Origin: Chryseobacterium sp. E1
Lineage (GTDB): Bacteria > Bacteroidota > Bacteroidia > Flavobacteriales > Weeksellaceae
Assembly: GCA_019203745.1 (NCBI GenBank)
Contig: CP078104.1
Location: 1,076,001 to 1,140,000, forward strand
Direction of reading: 5' to 3'
DNA length: 64,000 nt
The position numbers and the translations under genes are program-made. The notes beneath the pieces are model-generated. The model was not told where the DNA came from and ran no database searches. It saw only the letters and a list, made by a program, of their open reading frames with translations. Of the stretch, positions 20,870 to 31,120 are shown in pieces; the first letter of the stretch is position 1; each line of letters begins with the position of its first letter.

Positions 20870-21723
20870 TTATATCTTCAGCCACTTTTTCTTCAGCATT
20901 TTCCAGCGTTGATCATTTATCGTTTTTGTTCCTCTTTAGTGATCTTAAGTTCAAGTTTTTTTGATCTGCAGTTCTCATAAGAATTGATAATGTCAAAGAA
21001 AAATGATGGTGACTTGCTTTTCATTGCTTCTTTTGAAGCGGCAATATAAGCCAGAAATCTGTTCAGTCCTAAGAAATAGAAATATCTGCCATAATAATCT
21101 GCCGGTCTGATGGTATAGTCAGCTCCTTTTACTTTGATCAGTTTTACATGAAGTTCCGGAATAACGACTTCTTTCCAGCCCAGATTTTCCAGTAGAATAG
21201 AATCGATATTATCCCAACCTAATGTCTCTCTTAAGCCTCCCATCTGAATAAAGCATTCTTTACGGTAAGCTTTCATAGGTCCTCTTACGTGGTGTTTATT
21301 GGAATTCCCTTCATATACCCAGTTTCCGTCTTTTTCTATATACAATAGTCCTCCTGTCAGTCCATATTCGGGGTTCCGGGCAAAAGCGCCACTTACTGTT
21401 TCAAGATAATGTTCCGGAAGAATGATATCGGCATCAAATTTACAGATGATGTCAAATTGATCAACAGTTTGTGTCTGCAGGCCGTTTTTAAATGCATGAA
21501 CCACCTTGGAACCTGGCTGGTGTTCAGATTTCTGAAGATTGATGGTTTCAAAGCGGGTATCAGTTTCTGTATAGGTTCTGATAACTTCAGGAGTTCTGTC
21601 TGTGGAACCGTCATTCACTACCACTACTTTAAAATCCCTGTGACTTTGCAGCTTTAAGGAATCAAGGGTAAATGAGAGGTTGTCTTCTTCGTTATGGGCA
21701 GGAATTATAATTAAAAACCTCAC
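20870..21723 (-). CDS. Glycosyltransferase family 2 protein (one frame break)
   Basis: GT-A glycosyltransferase, 284 residues after repair. N-terminal IIPAHNEEDNLSFTLDSL and VVVVNDGSTDRTPEVI bind the nucleotide sugar; CKFDADIILPE carries the metal-binding DxD (FDAD). MGGLRETLGWDNIDSIL lies where the acceptor loop is expected. The apparent stop at 20917 is caused by an A run one short near 20927; the true tail NDQRWKMLKKKWLKI ends at 20870. It is transcribed away from aspA and towards the other glycosyltransferase, so it likely adds a sugar to the same surface polymer. Confidence 0.88.
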
Positions 21724-21747
21724 GAATTATGGTATAAATGATGAATG

Positions 21748-21786
21748 ATAAGTGGTAAATTTCCTTAGGGTCATTTACCACTTATT
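21748..21786. repeat. Word-repeat hairpin between GT2 and aspA
   Basis: ATAAGTGGTAAAT pairs perfectly with ATTTACCACTTAT around a 12-nt loop. Related words (ATGATGAATGATAAG) precede it. A T run follows on the plus strand only, the wrong side for terminating the minus-strand aspA transcript. Confidence 0.7.
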
Positions 21787-21794
21787 GTTTTTTA

Positions 21795-23194
21795 TTATTT
21801 GTTATGCGGTTTCAGCATATTTTTCGGATCAAGAATTTCATCCAGTTTCTCCTGCGAAAGAACTCCTTTCTCAAGAACAAGGTTATAAACACTTTTTCCG
21901 GTTTCCAATGCTTCTTTAGCGATTTGTGTGGACTGCTTGTAACCGATGTAAGGATTCAAAGCTGTCACAATACCAATGCTGTGTTTTACCATATTCAGGC
22001 AAACTTCCTTATTGGCTGTGATCCCCGTTACACATTTGTCACGAAGCGTGTCTAATGCATTACAAAGGAAATTGATATTTTCCATGATGGCATGTGAAAG
22101 TACCGGCTCCATTACGTTAAGCTGTAACTGTCCTGCTTCTGCGGCAAACGTTACGGTAAGGTCATTTCCGATCACTTTGAAGCAAACCTGGTTTACCACT
22201 TCCGGAATAACAGGGTTTACTTTACCCGGCATGATGGATGATCCCGGCTGCATCGGAGGAAGGTTGATCTCAAAAAGACCGGCTCTTGGCCCCGATGATA
22301 ATAATCTCAGGTCATTACAGATCTTTGATAGTTTTACAGCCAGACGTTTTGTTGCTGAAGAATAGATAACATAAGAACCTGTGTCAGGTGTTGCCTCTAC
22401 CAGATCCGGCGCCGAAACAATCGGGAAACCTGTAATCTGAGCCAGGTTTTTAGCACAAAGGGTTGCATATCCTACCGGAGCATTCAGTCCTGTACCAATA
22501 GCTGTTGCCCCCATATTTACTTCTACAAAAAGGCTGGCATTGTTATTCAATTTGGAAATATCCTCCTCTAAAGTGGCTGCATATGCCTCAAATTCCTGTC
22601 CCAAAGTCATTGGTACAGCATCCTGAAGCTGCGTACGTCCCATCTTGATAACATCCTGGAATTCTACTCCTTTGGCACGGAAAGCGGCTACAATACTTTC
22701 CAGTCTTTCTACAAGCCCTGTATTCATCTGCAGCAATCCCATTTTGATCGCTGTAGGATAGGCATCATTGGTAGACTGGGAAAGGTTGATATGGTCGTTA
22801 GGTGAACAGAATTCATATTCTCCTTTATTTTTTCCTAATTTTTCCAATACGACATTGGCAATGACTTCGTTTGCATTCATATTGATGGAAGTTCCTGCCC
22901 CACCCTGAATCATATCTACCGGAAACTGGTCATGATATTTTCCGTCTACAATTTCGTCACAGGCTTCCGCTATTTTAAAATACAGGTTTTCGTCAAGAAG
23001 TCCCAATTCATAATTGGTTTTTGCTGCTGCTTTTTTACAAAAGCCAAACCTTTGATGAACTCAGGATATGAAGACAAAAGCTGTCCTGAAATTTTGAAAT
23101 TGTTGATAGCTCGTTGTGTCTGAACCCCATAATAAGCGTCTAGCGGCACATTAAGTTCGCCCAATAGATCGCTTTCTTTTCTGAAATTTTCCAT
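21795..23194 (-). CDS. aspA: Aspartate ammonia-lyase (one frame break)
   Basis: Cytosolic lyase that deaminates L-aspartate to fumarate; 466 residues after one A is added in the run at 23031-23036. The superfamily signature GSSIMPGKVNP holds the catalytic Ser of the flexible loop. N-terminal KESDLLGELNVPLDAYYGVQT and GGAGTSINMNANEVIAN fit aspartase rather than class II fumarase, which usually reads FGPIEVPAD at the N-terminus. A TATCTTTA -7-like box lies at 23223-23230. In asparagine- or peptide-fed flavobacteria it would feed carbon into the TCA cycle. Confidence 0.92.
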
Positions 23195-23232
23195 TACAGA
23201 TATTTTACTGTTTTTGATCGTTTAAAGATAGC

Positions 23233-23258
23233 AAAAACGCATCTAAACGATGCGCTTT
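23233..23258 (-). terminator. Terminator of the amidase gene
   Basis: On the minus strand AAAGCGCATC and GATGCGTTTTT form a stem with a five-base loop and T tail, ten bases after the amidase stop. Confidence 0.75.
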
Positions 23259-23267
23259 AATTTGAAT

Positions 23268-24290
23268 TTATTTTGCCGGATATTTTAGGTTTAACGCTTG
23301 CAGTATCGCCCATGTTTCGGCATCCATCACTCCGTCATAGTTTTGTGGACGGAAATGATACTGGAAGGCTTCGATTGTTTTCTTTGTAGCATCATCCCAT
23401 TTTCCGCTCAGTTCCATTCCGTATCCAAATTTCTGTAATGCAGTCTGGATGCTGAAAATAAAAGTAGGATCGCTATATCTAGTGACAAATTCTGTCTGGG
23501 CAAGATCAAAATAATTTTGCTTAGCCGCTTCATCATACCACATTCCTATCTGGTATTGGTCATATAATTTCTTCCATGGGAACATAGGGCCCGGATCCTG
23601 TTTTCTTGTAGGTGCAATGTCTGCATGAGCCAATACGTTGGTTGCTGGAATCTGATATCTTGTAACAATGTCTTTGACCAGTGCAGCCACTTTTTCATCT
23701 GATCATCACTGAATGATGCAAATATTCTTTTACCGGTACTGTCTGTTGTATAACCTGTGTTTACAATTTCAATTCCTATGGAGGTATCGTTAAGGTTTTT
23801 GTCATTTCTCCAAGAGCTTACACCGGCATGATAGGCACGTTTGTTTTCATCCACCAACTGATAGATCTCGTTATCTCCTGTATTATTTACAAGATAATGG
23901 GCACTTACAGCCTGCTGGGTAAGAACGCTAACTGACTTATCATCCAGAAGTGCCGTATAATGCAATATAAGGTAACGCTGTCTGAAATTTTGTGCAATGG
24001 CAGGGAAATAGGTTTTTACCACTTTATATCCGGCCGGTTTTGCAGATACTATAGAACCATAGCTTACCGTATTATCATTCTTTGTGGCATCTGCTATATT
24101 GGTTGTAAAAAAATCCACTCCGTGATCAGATATAACTTTTGGTTTTGGAGCTGCCAGAGCCGGTGTCTGAACGGCTGGTTTCGTCTGTGCTACCGGGGTT
24201 TTCGGTTTGTAAGTATTTTTTTACATTTTGCTGTGAAGTACATGAAAAAACAAAAGTGCTTAATCCGATGATATATAATGTCTTACGCAT
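23268..24290 (-). CDS. N-acetylmuramoyl-L-alanine amidase lipoprotein (frame breaks)
   Basis: Periplasmic or outer-membrane-anchored peptidoglycan amidase of the Amidase_2 (AmpD/AmiD) type, about 341 residues. It has a lipobox FVFSC near residue 17, a Lys-Pro-Ala-rich linker and the catalytic domain with zinc ligands in YLILHYTA, RAYHAGVSSW and NVLAHADIAPTRKQDPG. A peptidoglycan-binding type 1 domain (SIQTALQKFGYGMELSG, WAILQALN) ends the protein. Breaks: the A run near 24219-24225 (two A short) and near 23690 (one A short). The layout is that of E. coli AmiD, which points to muropeptide recycling or turnover. Confidence 0.9.
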
Positions 24291-24374
24291 CAGTTTGGGT
24301 TTTTAACAATTTATTACTTCAAAAATACGTTAAATTTTTCTTGAATTTTATTTGGTAAATAAAGAAATCTGTTC

Positions 24375-24382
24375 TATATTTG
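24375..24382 (+). promoter_or_regulatory. Promoter -7 box of the first tRNA cluster
   Basis: TATATTTG, 45 nt before tRNA-Ser. A TTTG about 24 nt upstream (24350-24353) could be the -33 element. Confidence 0.65.
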
Positions 24383-24426
24383 CACTCGCAATAACGGAAC
24401 AACGATCATTAAAAAATAAACAAAAA

Positions 24427-24511
24427 GGAGGGTTGCCGGAGTGGTTAACGGAGCAGTTTGCTAAACTGTCGACGCGAAAGTGTCGCAAGGGTTCGAATCC
24501 CTTACCCTCCG
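24427..24511 (+). tRNA. tRNA-Ser (GCT)
   Basis: Acceptor stem GGAGGGT/ACCCTCC with discriminator G, long variable arm (GTCGACGCGAAAGTGTCGC) and T arm GGTTCGAATC. The anticodon loop TTGCTAA gives GCT, reading AGC and AGU. No CCA is encoded. Confidence 0.95.
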
Positions 24512-24526
24512 CTCTTCTTATATATT

Positions 24527-24601
24527 CGGGGCGTAGCGTAGTCCGGTCATCGCGCCTGGTTTGGGACCAGGAGGTCGCAGGTTCGAATCCTGCCGCCCCG
24601 A
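24527..24601 (+). tRNA. tRNA-Pro (TGG), copy 1
   Basis: Acceptor stem CGGGGCG/CGCCCCG with discriminator A; anticodon stem-loop CTGGTTTGGGACCAG gives anticodon TGG. Identical to the copies at 31883 and 32142. No encoded CCA. Confidence 0.95.
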
Positions 24602-24643
24602 CTTTTTAATGCGCTTATTGACTAAGCGGGAATCAACTTTTAA

Positions 24644-24717
24644 GGGTGCGTAGCTCAGCTGGATAGAGCATCTGCCTTCTAAGCAGACGGTCAAAGGTTC
24701 GAATCCTTTCGCGCTCA
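24644..24717 (+). tRNA. tRNA-Arg (TCT), copy 1
   Basis: Acceptor GGGTGCG/CGCGCTC with one G-T and one T-G wobble; anticodon stem-loop TCTGCCTTCTAAGCAGA gives TCT. Identical to the copies at 31972 and 32258. No encoded CCA. Confidence 0.95.
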
Positions 24718-24720
24718 CTG

Positions 24721-24754
24721 AAACCTCACAATTTATTTTTGTGAGGTTTTTTTG
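24721..24754 (+). terminator. Terminator of the first tRNA cluster
   Basis: AAACCTCACA and TGTGAGGTTT pair, then T7. The same terminator follows the third tRNA pair at 32335. Confidence 0.85.
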
Positions 24755-24831
24755 TTATTATTTATGAATTCAATGATTCAAGACTAACTAAATCTTCTGG
24801 TAAGCAATAGAGATTACAGCACAGTTTATCG

Positions 24832-25515
24832 TTAAATAGTAGCACTATACTTAGCTACAAATTGCTCAAACTTCTGCTCTTTATTTTGCATAACCGGCCC
24901 ATGTCCGAAGCAGATAATAGAAGGATTCAGTTTTGCTAGCTTCTGGAGCGACCTGATATTGCGCTGCTGGTCTGATGTGAATATGTTTGGCGGAAGGTGC
25001 AGACCAGTTGCTGTTGTGAGCAAATTCATATTTGTTGCTGCGTCTCCTATGATCAGCACACCATCCCGCTCACGGAATAAAGAAATATGACCTGGCGAAT
25101 GTCCGGGCGTCTCTATTACCCGAAAGTTTCCGATCATATCATTTTCAATGACCGTTCCGTCTACTTTATGTCCCTGCCCTGCCCAGTATTTTTGCTGAAG
25201 CTTTGCCAACCAATGTTTTGAATTTGGATAATCCGTGGTTACCATACCTGTTTCGGTCCTGAACACTTCGTCGGGATGACATAATAAAGGAATAGCAAAC
25301 TCAGCACATATCTGATCGCTACAACCCTGATGGTCTGCATGTGCATGCGTCAGTATATGCTGATCAACCGGGATTTTCCGTAGCGCTTTCTTTACAGCGG
25401 TATATGAACTCCGTATTCCGGAATCTACCAATACACCTTCGATAATATAGCAGTTGATGCTGTTTCGTGGCATCAGTGGAACGTGGAATACTTCCGGAGC
25501 AATTTGACGTAGCAT
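24832..25515 (-). CDS. MBL-fold metallo-hydrolase
   Basis: Intact metallo-beta-lactamase-fold hydrolase of 227 residues. Zinc ligands are HAHADHQG (HxHxDH), TPGHSPGHISL, GDAAT and CFGHGPV, the glyoxalase II-like pattern. The ATG at 25515 is preferred over one at 25554, which would overlap less conserved sequence. The substrate is unknown; lactonase-like quorum quenching or thioesterase activity are typical of relatives. It lies 54 nt downstream of a Crp/Fnr regulator on the same strand, which probably controls it. Confidence 0.85.
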   Translation of the reverse strand: MLRQIAPEVFHVPLMPRNSINCYIIEGVLVDSGIRSSYTAVKKALRKIPVDQHILTHAHADHQGCSDQICAEFAIPLLCHPDEVFRTETGMVTTDYPNSKHWLAKLQQKYWAGQGHKVDGTVIENDMIGNFRVIETPGHSPGHISLFRERDGVLIIGDAATNMNLLTTATGLHLPPNIFTSDQQRNIRSLQKLAKLNPSIICFGHGPVMQNKEQKFEQFVAKYSATI

Positions 25516-25569
25516 AATTTTTTTGTGCAAATCTACATCGCTGATCAGAACCACATAAGGACATTTGTC

Positions 25570-26156
25570 CTATAATACATCCGGTCTGTATATTTGTGCC
25601 TTAGCCCGTGTAAGTGATCGTTGAGTAATCCCCAGGTACGAGGCAAGATCCTGCGTGGTTGTGCGTTGTATGAGCATCGGTTCGTCTGACAGGATATGAC
25701 GGTATTTATCCACAGCCGACCTGTTATTAAAATTCAGCAGATAACGTTCCTTTTGGTTATACTCCTGCTCCATCACCAGTTTTATAACTCCATTCCAGGT
25801 GGTCACCTGACCAAGCAAATGCTGATACTCCGGGTATGCTATTCTATAGATTACACAATCTTCTATGGCCCTGATACTTCTTTTTGATTTTTCCTGATTT
25901 ACAAACTCCGGAAACGAGGTAACAAATTCATTTTCAAACTTGAAACAGGTTATATTCTCCTTTCCTTCTCTGTCGACAGCATATGCTTTTACAGCACCAC
26001 TGGCGATAAATCCAATATGACGGCAGACTTCATCTTCACGAATAAAAAAATCACCTTTTTTAAATGAATCGGTTTAAAGAACTTTACAGAAAAGTCGATT
26101 TCCTCAACTGATAATTCTTCTGTTGAGGATAGGTAATTTTCAAATACATCAGTCAT
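25570..26156 (-). CDS. Crp/Fnr family transcriptional regulator (one frame break)
   Basis: About 195 residues after adding one A in the run near 26056-26061. The N-terminal cyclic-nucleotide-binding-like barrel reads KKGDFFIREDEVCRHIGF to SGAVKAYAVD. A dimer helix and a C-terminal helix-turn-helix, TTTQDLASYLGITQRSLTRA, follow. No cysteine cluster is present, so it is not an Fe-S FNR. The start MTDVFENYL at 26156 is favoured; an upstream ATG at 26195 adds 13 residues. It leads a two-gene unit with the MBL hydrolase, where it is the likely local regulator. Confidence 0.85.
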
Positions 26157-26289
26157 TTTACAATTTTTTTGCTCTTTTGTTTTCTCCTTATCCATCTAAT
26201 CTATGGATCATATCTCAAATCCAGGATCCAAATCTAATCATTATTGTATATTCAAAAAGACAGTCTTTTAATTTTTTGAGCAATTTTAA

Positions 26290-26322
26290 AAACCTAACAG
26301 GTTTTGAAAACCTGTTAGGTTT
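26290..26322. repeat. AACCTAACAGG palindrome, copy 1
   Basis: AAACCTAACAGGTTTT and AAAACCTGTTAGGTTT form a perfect inverted repeat around one G. Near-identical copies are at 32410-32441 and, with base changes in both arms, 52936-52969. Confidence 0.8.
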
Positions 26323-26418
26323 ATGTAAAAAAAAGAATATTTACTCCTGTAATAAAAACATATTGAGTTGCAATAAAAATCAAATTGTTATAATTTTGTT
26401 CTTCTCTATTTTAATTCA

Positions 26419-27242
26419 ATGAAAAATTTTAAATATATAATTTCAGGCTGCTTTCTGGCTTTGGTTGTATCTTGCCAAACAGCAGCTCCGGCTTTAAAAG
26501 CGTCCAATGAGAATACTTCTTACCAAAATTTAGGTCATAACGGAAAAATATATGCTGCATTTTACCAGCAAAGAGCAGCCGAATATGAAGCGCTTTGCCT
26601 GCAGGCCTATAATATTGCAAAACTCCGTCTGGATGAGGCTTTATTACAAAAAACAGAAAAACCTTTGGCTATTGTTTCAGATATTGATGAAACATTTCTG
26701 GATAATTCCTATTATGCTGTTGAGCGTTCAAAAATGGGAAAGGACTATGATCAGAAAACATGGGAAGAATGGACGGCCAAGGGGATTGCAAAACCACTTA
26801 CCGGTTCCCAGGAGTTTTACCAGTATGCGGCAAGTAAGGGTATACAGGTCTTTTATGTAACCAACCGGGCAGAGCAGGAACGTGCAGGAACTTTGAAAAA
26901 TTTAAAAAGTACCACTACCCTCTTCAAAGTGATGCCAATTTAATTCTTCGCTCAAAGGAAAGCAGTAAGGAAAACCGAAGAAAGGATATTGCCAGAAATT
27001 ATAATATTGTATTGCTGCTAGGTGATAACCTTGCTGATTTCGCTGATATTTTTGATAAAAAATCGGAAGAGGAACGGTCTGCAGCAGTGAAAAGCGCAGC
27101 AAAAGATTTCGGTAAAAAATTCATTATCATCCCGAATGTTGGCTATGGAGACTGGGAATCGTCATTTTATCAGTATAAATATGATTATACCAACCAACAA
27201 AAAGATTCAATGATGTATAATGCTGTAAAAGCCAATCCTTAA
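26419..27242 (+). CDS. Acid phosphatase / 5'-nucleotidase, lipoprotein e(P4) family (one frame break)
   Basis: HAD-superfamily phosphomonoesterase anchored in the envelope; 274 residues after one A is added at 26906-26909. The lipobox is LVVSC (about Cys19), the catalytic DxD motif lies in IVSDIDETFLDNS, motif II is FYVTNR and the late acidic motif is LLGDNLADFAD. Haemophilus e(P4) releases phosphate from NMN and nucleotides; here a scavenging role at the cell surface is likely. It is flanked by its own terminator at 27261 and is a single-gene unit. Confidence 0.9.
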
Positions 27243-27260
27243 AAGGATAAGTACATAAAA

Positions 27261-27290
27261 AACTCACAGCTTCTGTTGTGAGTTTTTTTA
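27261..27290 (+). terminator. Terminator of the acid phosphatase gene
   Basis: AACTCACA and TGTGAGTT pair around an 8-base loop and are followed by T5, 18 nt after the stop. Confidence 0.8.
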
Positions 27291-27311
27291 TAGATAATTT
27301 AAACTATCGCA

Positions 27312-27788
27312 TTACTTTTTATATTTACTTTCAAAGTCCGCAGACGCTTTATTCACATTATTAGCCATATTCTGATATGCTTCATTGATCTCATTGAGCA
27401 ATTTGTTTTCAACGGCAGGATCAGCAGTTTTGTTTTTTCGGATTTCTATCAGCTTCGGGTAAGATTCCGTTACAATTTTTTTATATCCCTTCAATCCGGT
27501 CAGAACAGCTGTTTGAAACGAAGCATCCCCTTTGAAATCGCCTAAGTTTTCTACTTTTTTGATGTCAGTATCCAACTGTTTATCCCATTTAACCCGAACC
27601 TCCTCTGCTTTGGCATAATCAGAGCCCGCCATCGCTGTATTCATCTCACTGATATTGGTTTCGCTACCATTGATTACTGTAATAATTTCGTTGTTATAAG
27701 ATGCAGGATCTGAGTTACCGGATCCTCCACAACTCATTAATGATAAGGTTCCAATGATTAATGATCCCAATAAAATTTTTTTAGTCAT
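27312..27788 (-). CDS. Small lipoprotein, LIC11966-like
   Basis: Intact 158-residue predicted lipoprotein with signal and lipobox LSLMSC (about Cys20) followed by GGSGNS, a glycine-rich start common for exported Bacteroidota lipoproteins. The rest is helical and charged (YNNEIITVINGSE to ADFESKYKK), resembling proteins annotated as LIC11966 surface proteins. Function unknown. It is divergent from the esterase-ABC unit and convergent with the phosphatase. Confidence 0.65.
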   Translation of the reverse strand: MTKKILLGSLIIGTLSLMSCGGSGNSDPASYNNEIITVINGSETNISEMNTAMAGSDYAKAEEVRVKWDKQLDTDIKKVENLGDFKGDASFQTAVLTGLKGYKKIVTESYPKLIEIRKNKTADPAVENKLLNEINEAYQNMANNVNKASADFESKYKK

Positions 27789-28096
27789 AGTTATATAATT
27801 TAAAGATTTCCACTAATGTAATAATTTTAATCATTTTCAACAAATATAGATCTCACAATCAATCTCATAGCTAAAAATTCAACTATTCATTCTAAAAAAT
27901 ACCAACTTTTTAAAAACATGTATTTATCATTGCAAACAGTTTCCTATTTCCGGAATCAGAAAAAGTGACGAATTGACATTATTTTCAAATGGCACTATTT
28001 TCGATGAAAAACATATATATTATTTATAAAAACACCCTATTTTTTATTAAATTAAAAACAGAAATCTATATTTAATAACCGTGCAATTTTAAACAG
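27789..28096. other. Intergenic region, about 308 nt
   Basis: It separates divergent genes. TATATTTA (28068-28075) is a near match to the -7 box and lies 21 nt before the start at 28097. No RNA gene or repeat family is recognisable; the rest is AT-rich. Confidence 0.4.
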
Positions 28097-29402
28097 ATGA
28101 AGAAACTCCTTTATATTTTTATCATTTCTGTTATAGCCGTTTTATTCCTGAATAAAGTTGTTTTCAAAGAAATTCCTGAGAAAGAGAAACAGGAGCGCCT
28201 TGAAGATGTCCGGCGGTATACCCATCCTATCACAAGTATTTCTATGGATCATGCTAATAACAGTGATCTAAAAATCTTTGATTCTATATTGAAAGACAAC
28301 AGAGTTTTGATTCTTGGGGAGAACGTACATTCCGATGGTGCTACCATGCAGGCCAAAGGCAGAATGATCCAATATCTGCATGAAAATTCAGGTTATAATG
28401 TGGTACTGTATGAAGCCGGACAATATGATACCTGGATCATGAATGAGGAAATGAAAAATCATTCGTTGAAGGTTCATCCAGATTCTATCGGGGTCTCGGA
28501 CTGTTTGATTTCTGGTGGGACAATAAAGAAACCCGACCGCTGATCAATTACTATCAGAAAACCAAAACGTCTGCCCAACCCATAGAACTCGGCGGATTTG
28601 ATATACAATTTACCGGAAATGTTCTGTATGACAGGAGAAATAATCTGCTTAAGGAGTTTTTAAGCAAAAATAAGATTGATCTCAAACCTTTTAAGGTTTT
28701 CAGTAAATACATGAATCAGCTTAATCATTTCATGTTTGAAGGTTTTGCCAGAAGAACTCTGGAAGGCAAACAGAAGGAACAGCTCTTCAATGAAATGAAC
28801 CAACTCGAAAAGGCCATTGCCAAACTTGAAAAAACTCCGGAAAACAGGATGTATGGTAGGTACCTGCATGATATGAGAAATTATTTGTATAAGATCTCAA
28901 AATATAAATCCGGAACCCTGTCAAGTATGCAGTTCAGAGACTCGCTGATGGCTCAAAATCTTATCCATCAGATCGATTCTGTTTATCAGGATCAAAAAGT
29001 CATCGTATGGTGTTCCAATATTCATTCTTTTTCATATCAGGAAAGTAAAGATTACCGTCCTATAGGGGCTTATATCAAAAGTAAATATGGAAAAGCGTCT
29101 TATATGATTGATTTTTCATCATATGCTCTGTTCAATGACAAAGGAAAAGTTATCGAAAAGCCTGGAAAGCTCGCCATTGAAAATACCTTTCATGCATTGA
29201 AAACTCCATATTTTTTTATTGACCTGCGGGCTGTTCCCAATACCTCTATTTTAAAAAAGGAATTTACTTCCACCATCAATCAGAGAACAGACCAGAAGAA
29301 GGTATGGAGCCGTTTTTTGACGGAATTTTCTATATAGACATCAACACTTCTTTAACCCCATCAAATAATGGAAAGCATTACAACCAGAGATCTCAGTTAT
29401 AA
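28097..29402 (+). CDS. Erythromycin esterase-like protein (two frame breaks)
   Basis: Ere/succinoglycan-biosynthesis-like hydrolase, about 435 residues. The N-terminus is a single hydrophobic anchor. The domain contains VLILGENVHSDG (equivalent of the catalytic GExTHG region, but with Asn-Val before His), VVLYEAG, ELGGFDIQ and VIVWCSNIHS with the second conserved His. Breaks: 28489-28492 (one G short) and a T run near 29314-29319, whose repair gives FFDGIFYID, typical for the family, and a stop at 29400-29402 inside the next gene. The 35-nt overlap with the ABC ATPase gene suggests coupling. Macrolide esterase activity is not established. Confidence 0.75.
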
Positions 29403-30269
29403 AATAGGCTCTAAAACCATTTTGAATAACATCAGCCTCAACATTCCGGAAGGCAGCATTTATGGCTACCTGGGAAGGAACGGTGCCGGAAAATCCACTA
29501 CAATCAAGCTGCTGTTAGGGCTTTTGGAATCAAGCAGTGACAATATTTTCTTTCAGAATAAAAGTTTAAAACAATACCGGACAGAGATCCTTGCCAATAC
29601 CGGAAATCTTATCGAATCACCTTGTTTTTATACCAAACTGACCGTTTTTGAAAACCTGAAATACCTGGACATTATCTATAGAAAAGGCTCAAAAAGAATC
29701 GATGAGGTGCTGGAACTGGTAGATCTGCACAAGGAGAAAAAGAAGAAAGCAAATGCCTTATCGATGGGAATGAAGCAACGACTGGGAATTGCCATGTCCA
29801 TTTTTAATGATCCCGGGCTTCTAATTCTGGACGAGCCGCTCAATGGCCTTGATCCACAGGGAATTTTTGAGATGAGAAAGCTGTTCCAATACCTGAACGA
29901 ACAGGAAAAACCATTTTTCTTTCCAGCCATATTCTGAGCGAACTTGAAAAAACCGCTACGCACATCGGGATTATTGAAGGTGGGGAAATGATTTTTCAGG
30001 GAACAAAAAATGAACTGCTCAATCAGGTTGAAAGAGAAGTCACTTTGAAAGTTGATCAGCCTGAGAGGGCCTTATCTATATTACAGGAGTCTTTTTCCGC
30101 AGCATTAAACAGTTCCGGTAAAATCTCGGTAAAGATCACTGATGATAAAGGTTTCAACACCCTTTTGAAGAGTCTTATTCAAAACGGAATTGAGATCTAT
30201 GACACGGAATCTCAAAGCACCAACCTTGAACAGATCTTCATTAATTTAATTTCTAAGAAACATGACTAA
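29368..30269 (+). CDS. ABC transporter ATP-binding protein (one frame break)
   Basis: Cytosolic ATPase of an ABC-2 exporter, 300 residues. Walker A GRNGAGKST (about 36-44), Q-loop NLIESPCF, signature LSMGMKQRLGIA, Walker B LLILDEPLNGLDPQG and, after one A is added near 29905-29910, switch FLSSHILSELE. The LSMGMKQ signature is typical of BcrA/NatA-like bacitracin or lantibiotic exporters. It overlaps the esterase-like gene upstream and overlaps the permease start by 8 nt. Confidence 0.9.
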
Positions 30270-31060
30270 TACCAATACTTTCTTTAAGGCATTTTCATCT
30301 GAACAGTATAAACTGTCCAAAAACAAAGAAATTTTCGGGATATTGCTGCTGCCTGTTTTTATTATCCTTGCGATTGATCTGTATATCGCTTATGACGTCC
30401 TCAGCTCCGGAAGCGATGCTGCAAACGGAACTTCAAACCCATGGAAAATGATGTTGGGCAAAACAGTATTCATGTTCTATTATCTGCTTTTCCCTATTCT
30501 CACAGCTCTTTTTGTACATGCCTGCTGTGATGTGGAATACCGGAATAACAATTATAAGATCCTTTTTACGCTTCCGGTTTCAAAGGCCAGGATATTTTTT
30601 TCAAAAGCGCTCTTTATTCAGATTACTGTTTTTTCTCAGTCCTTTTCTCTTATGCAGCATTTCTGCTGAGTGGCTATCTTTTAAGCATAATTTTTCCTGA
30701 GCTTGGCTTTCAGAATTATGATTTCAGAGAGGTTATTTTTATGTTTTCCTTAAGTTTTTCATTACACTTTCCGCCATTGCCATGGTACAATTGGCATTAA
30801 GTCTTCTATTCAAAAACTTTATTTACCCTATTGGTGTCGGCGTATTTATGCTGCTGTTCTCCACAATCATTCATGAGAAGAAGTTTTCTGATTTTCTGAT
30901 TTATACAGGCGGCTATAAGTCACTTGATAATCTGATTATTGAAAATACGGTCTTTGAAAGGCTCGACTATTCCAATATTGCTGCAATTTTTCTATTTATG
31001 GCTGCAGTTTTTATCTGTTCATTAAAAAGAAAGGTGAATAAAAAATTAAATTTAAACTGA
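30262..31060 (+). CDS. ABC-2 type permease (two frame breaks)
   Basis: Membrane half of the exporter, 266 residues after repair, with six hydrophobic segments. The cytoplasmic N-terminus FKAFSSEQYKLSKNKEIF and ALFVHACCDVEYRNNNYKILFTLP follow the ABC2_membrane_4 (BcrB/NukE-like) pattern. Breaks are T runs near 30630-30635 and 30742-30746. It is the last gene of the three-gene unit and is followed by a terminator at 31090. The cargo is unknown; export of a peptide antibiotic or lipid-active compound would fit. Confidence 0.8.
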
Positions 31061-31089
31061 ATGGAAGTTAAGAGATTATTCAAAATATA

Positions 31090-31120
31090 AAAGGAGCGAT
31101 TTATATCACTCCTTTCGTTT
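31090..31120 (+). terminator. Terminator of the esterase-ABC unit
   Basis: AAAGGAG and CTCCTTT pair, followed by CGTTTTT. It overlaps the stop codon of the convergent thermonuclease gene. Confidence 0.65.

Noticed and set aside
21748..21786. Terminator of aspA
   Set aside because: The hairpin is perfect, but the T run is on the plus-strand side, the wrong orientation for aspA.
21795..23194. Class II fumarase instead of aspartase
   Set aside because: The N-terminal and GGAGTS regions fit aspartate ammonia-lyase better; the shared GSSIMPGKVNP signature cannot decide alone.
24518..24718. Open frames running through the tRNA clusters (24518-24718, 31808-32050, 32043-32285)
   Set aside because: They read across tRNA genes and their translations are the well-known false proteins produced by tRNA sequences.
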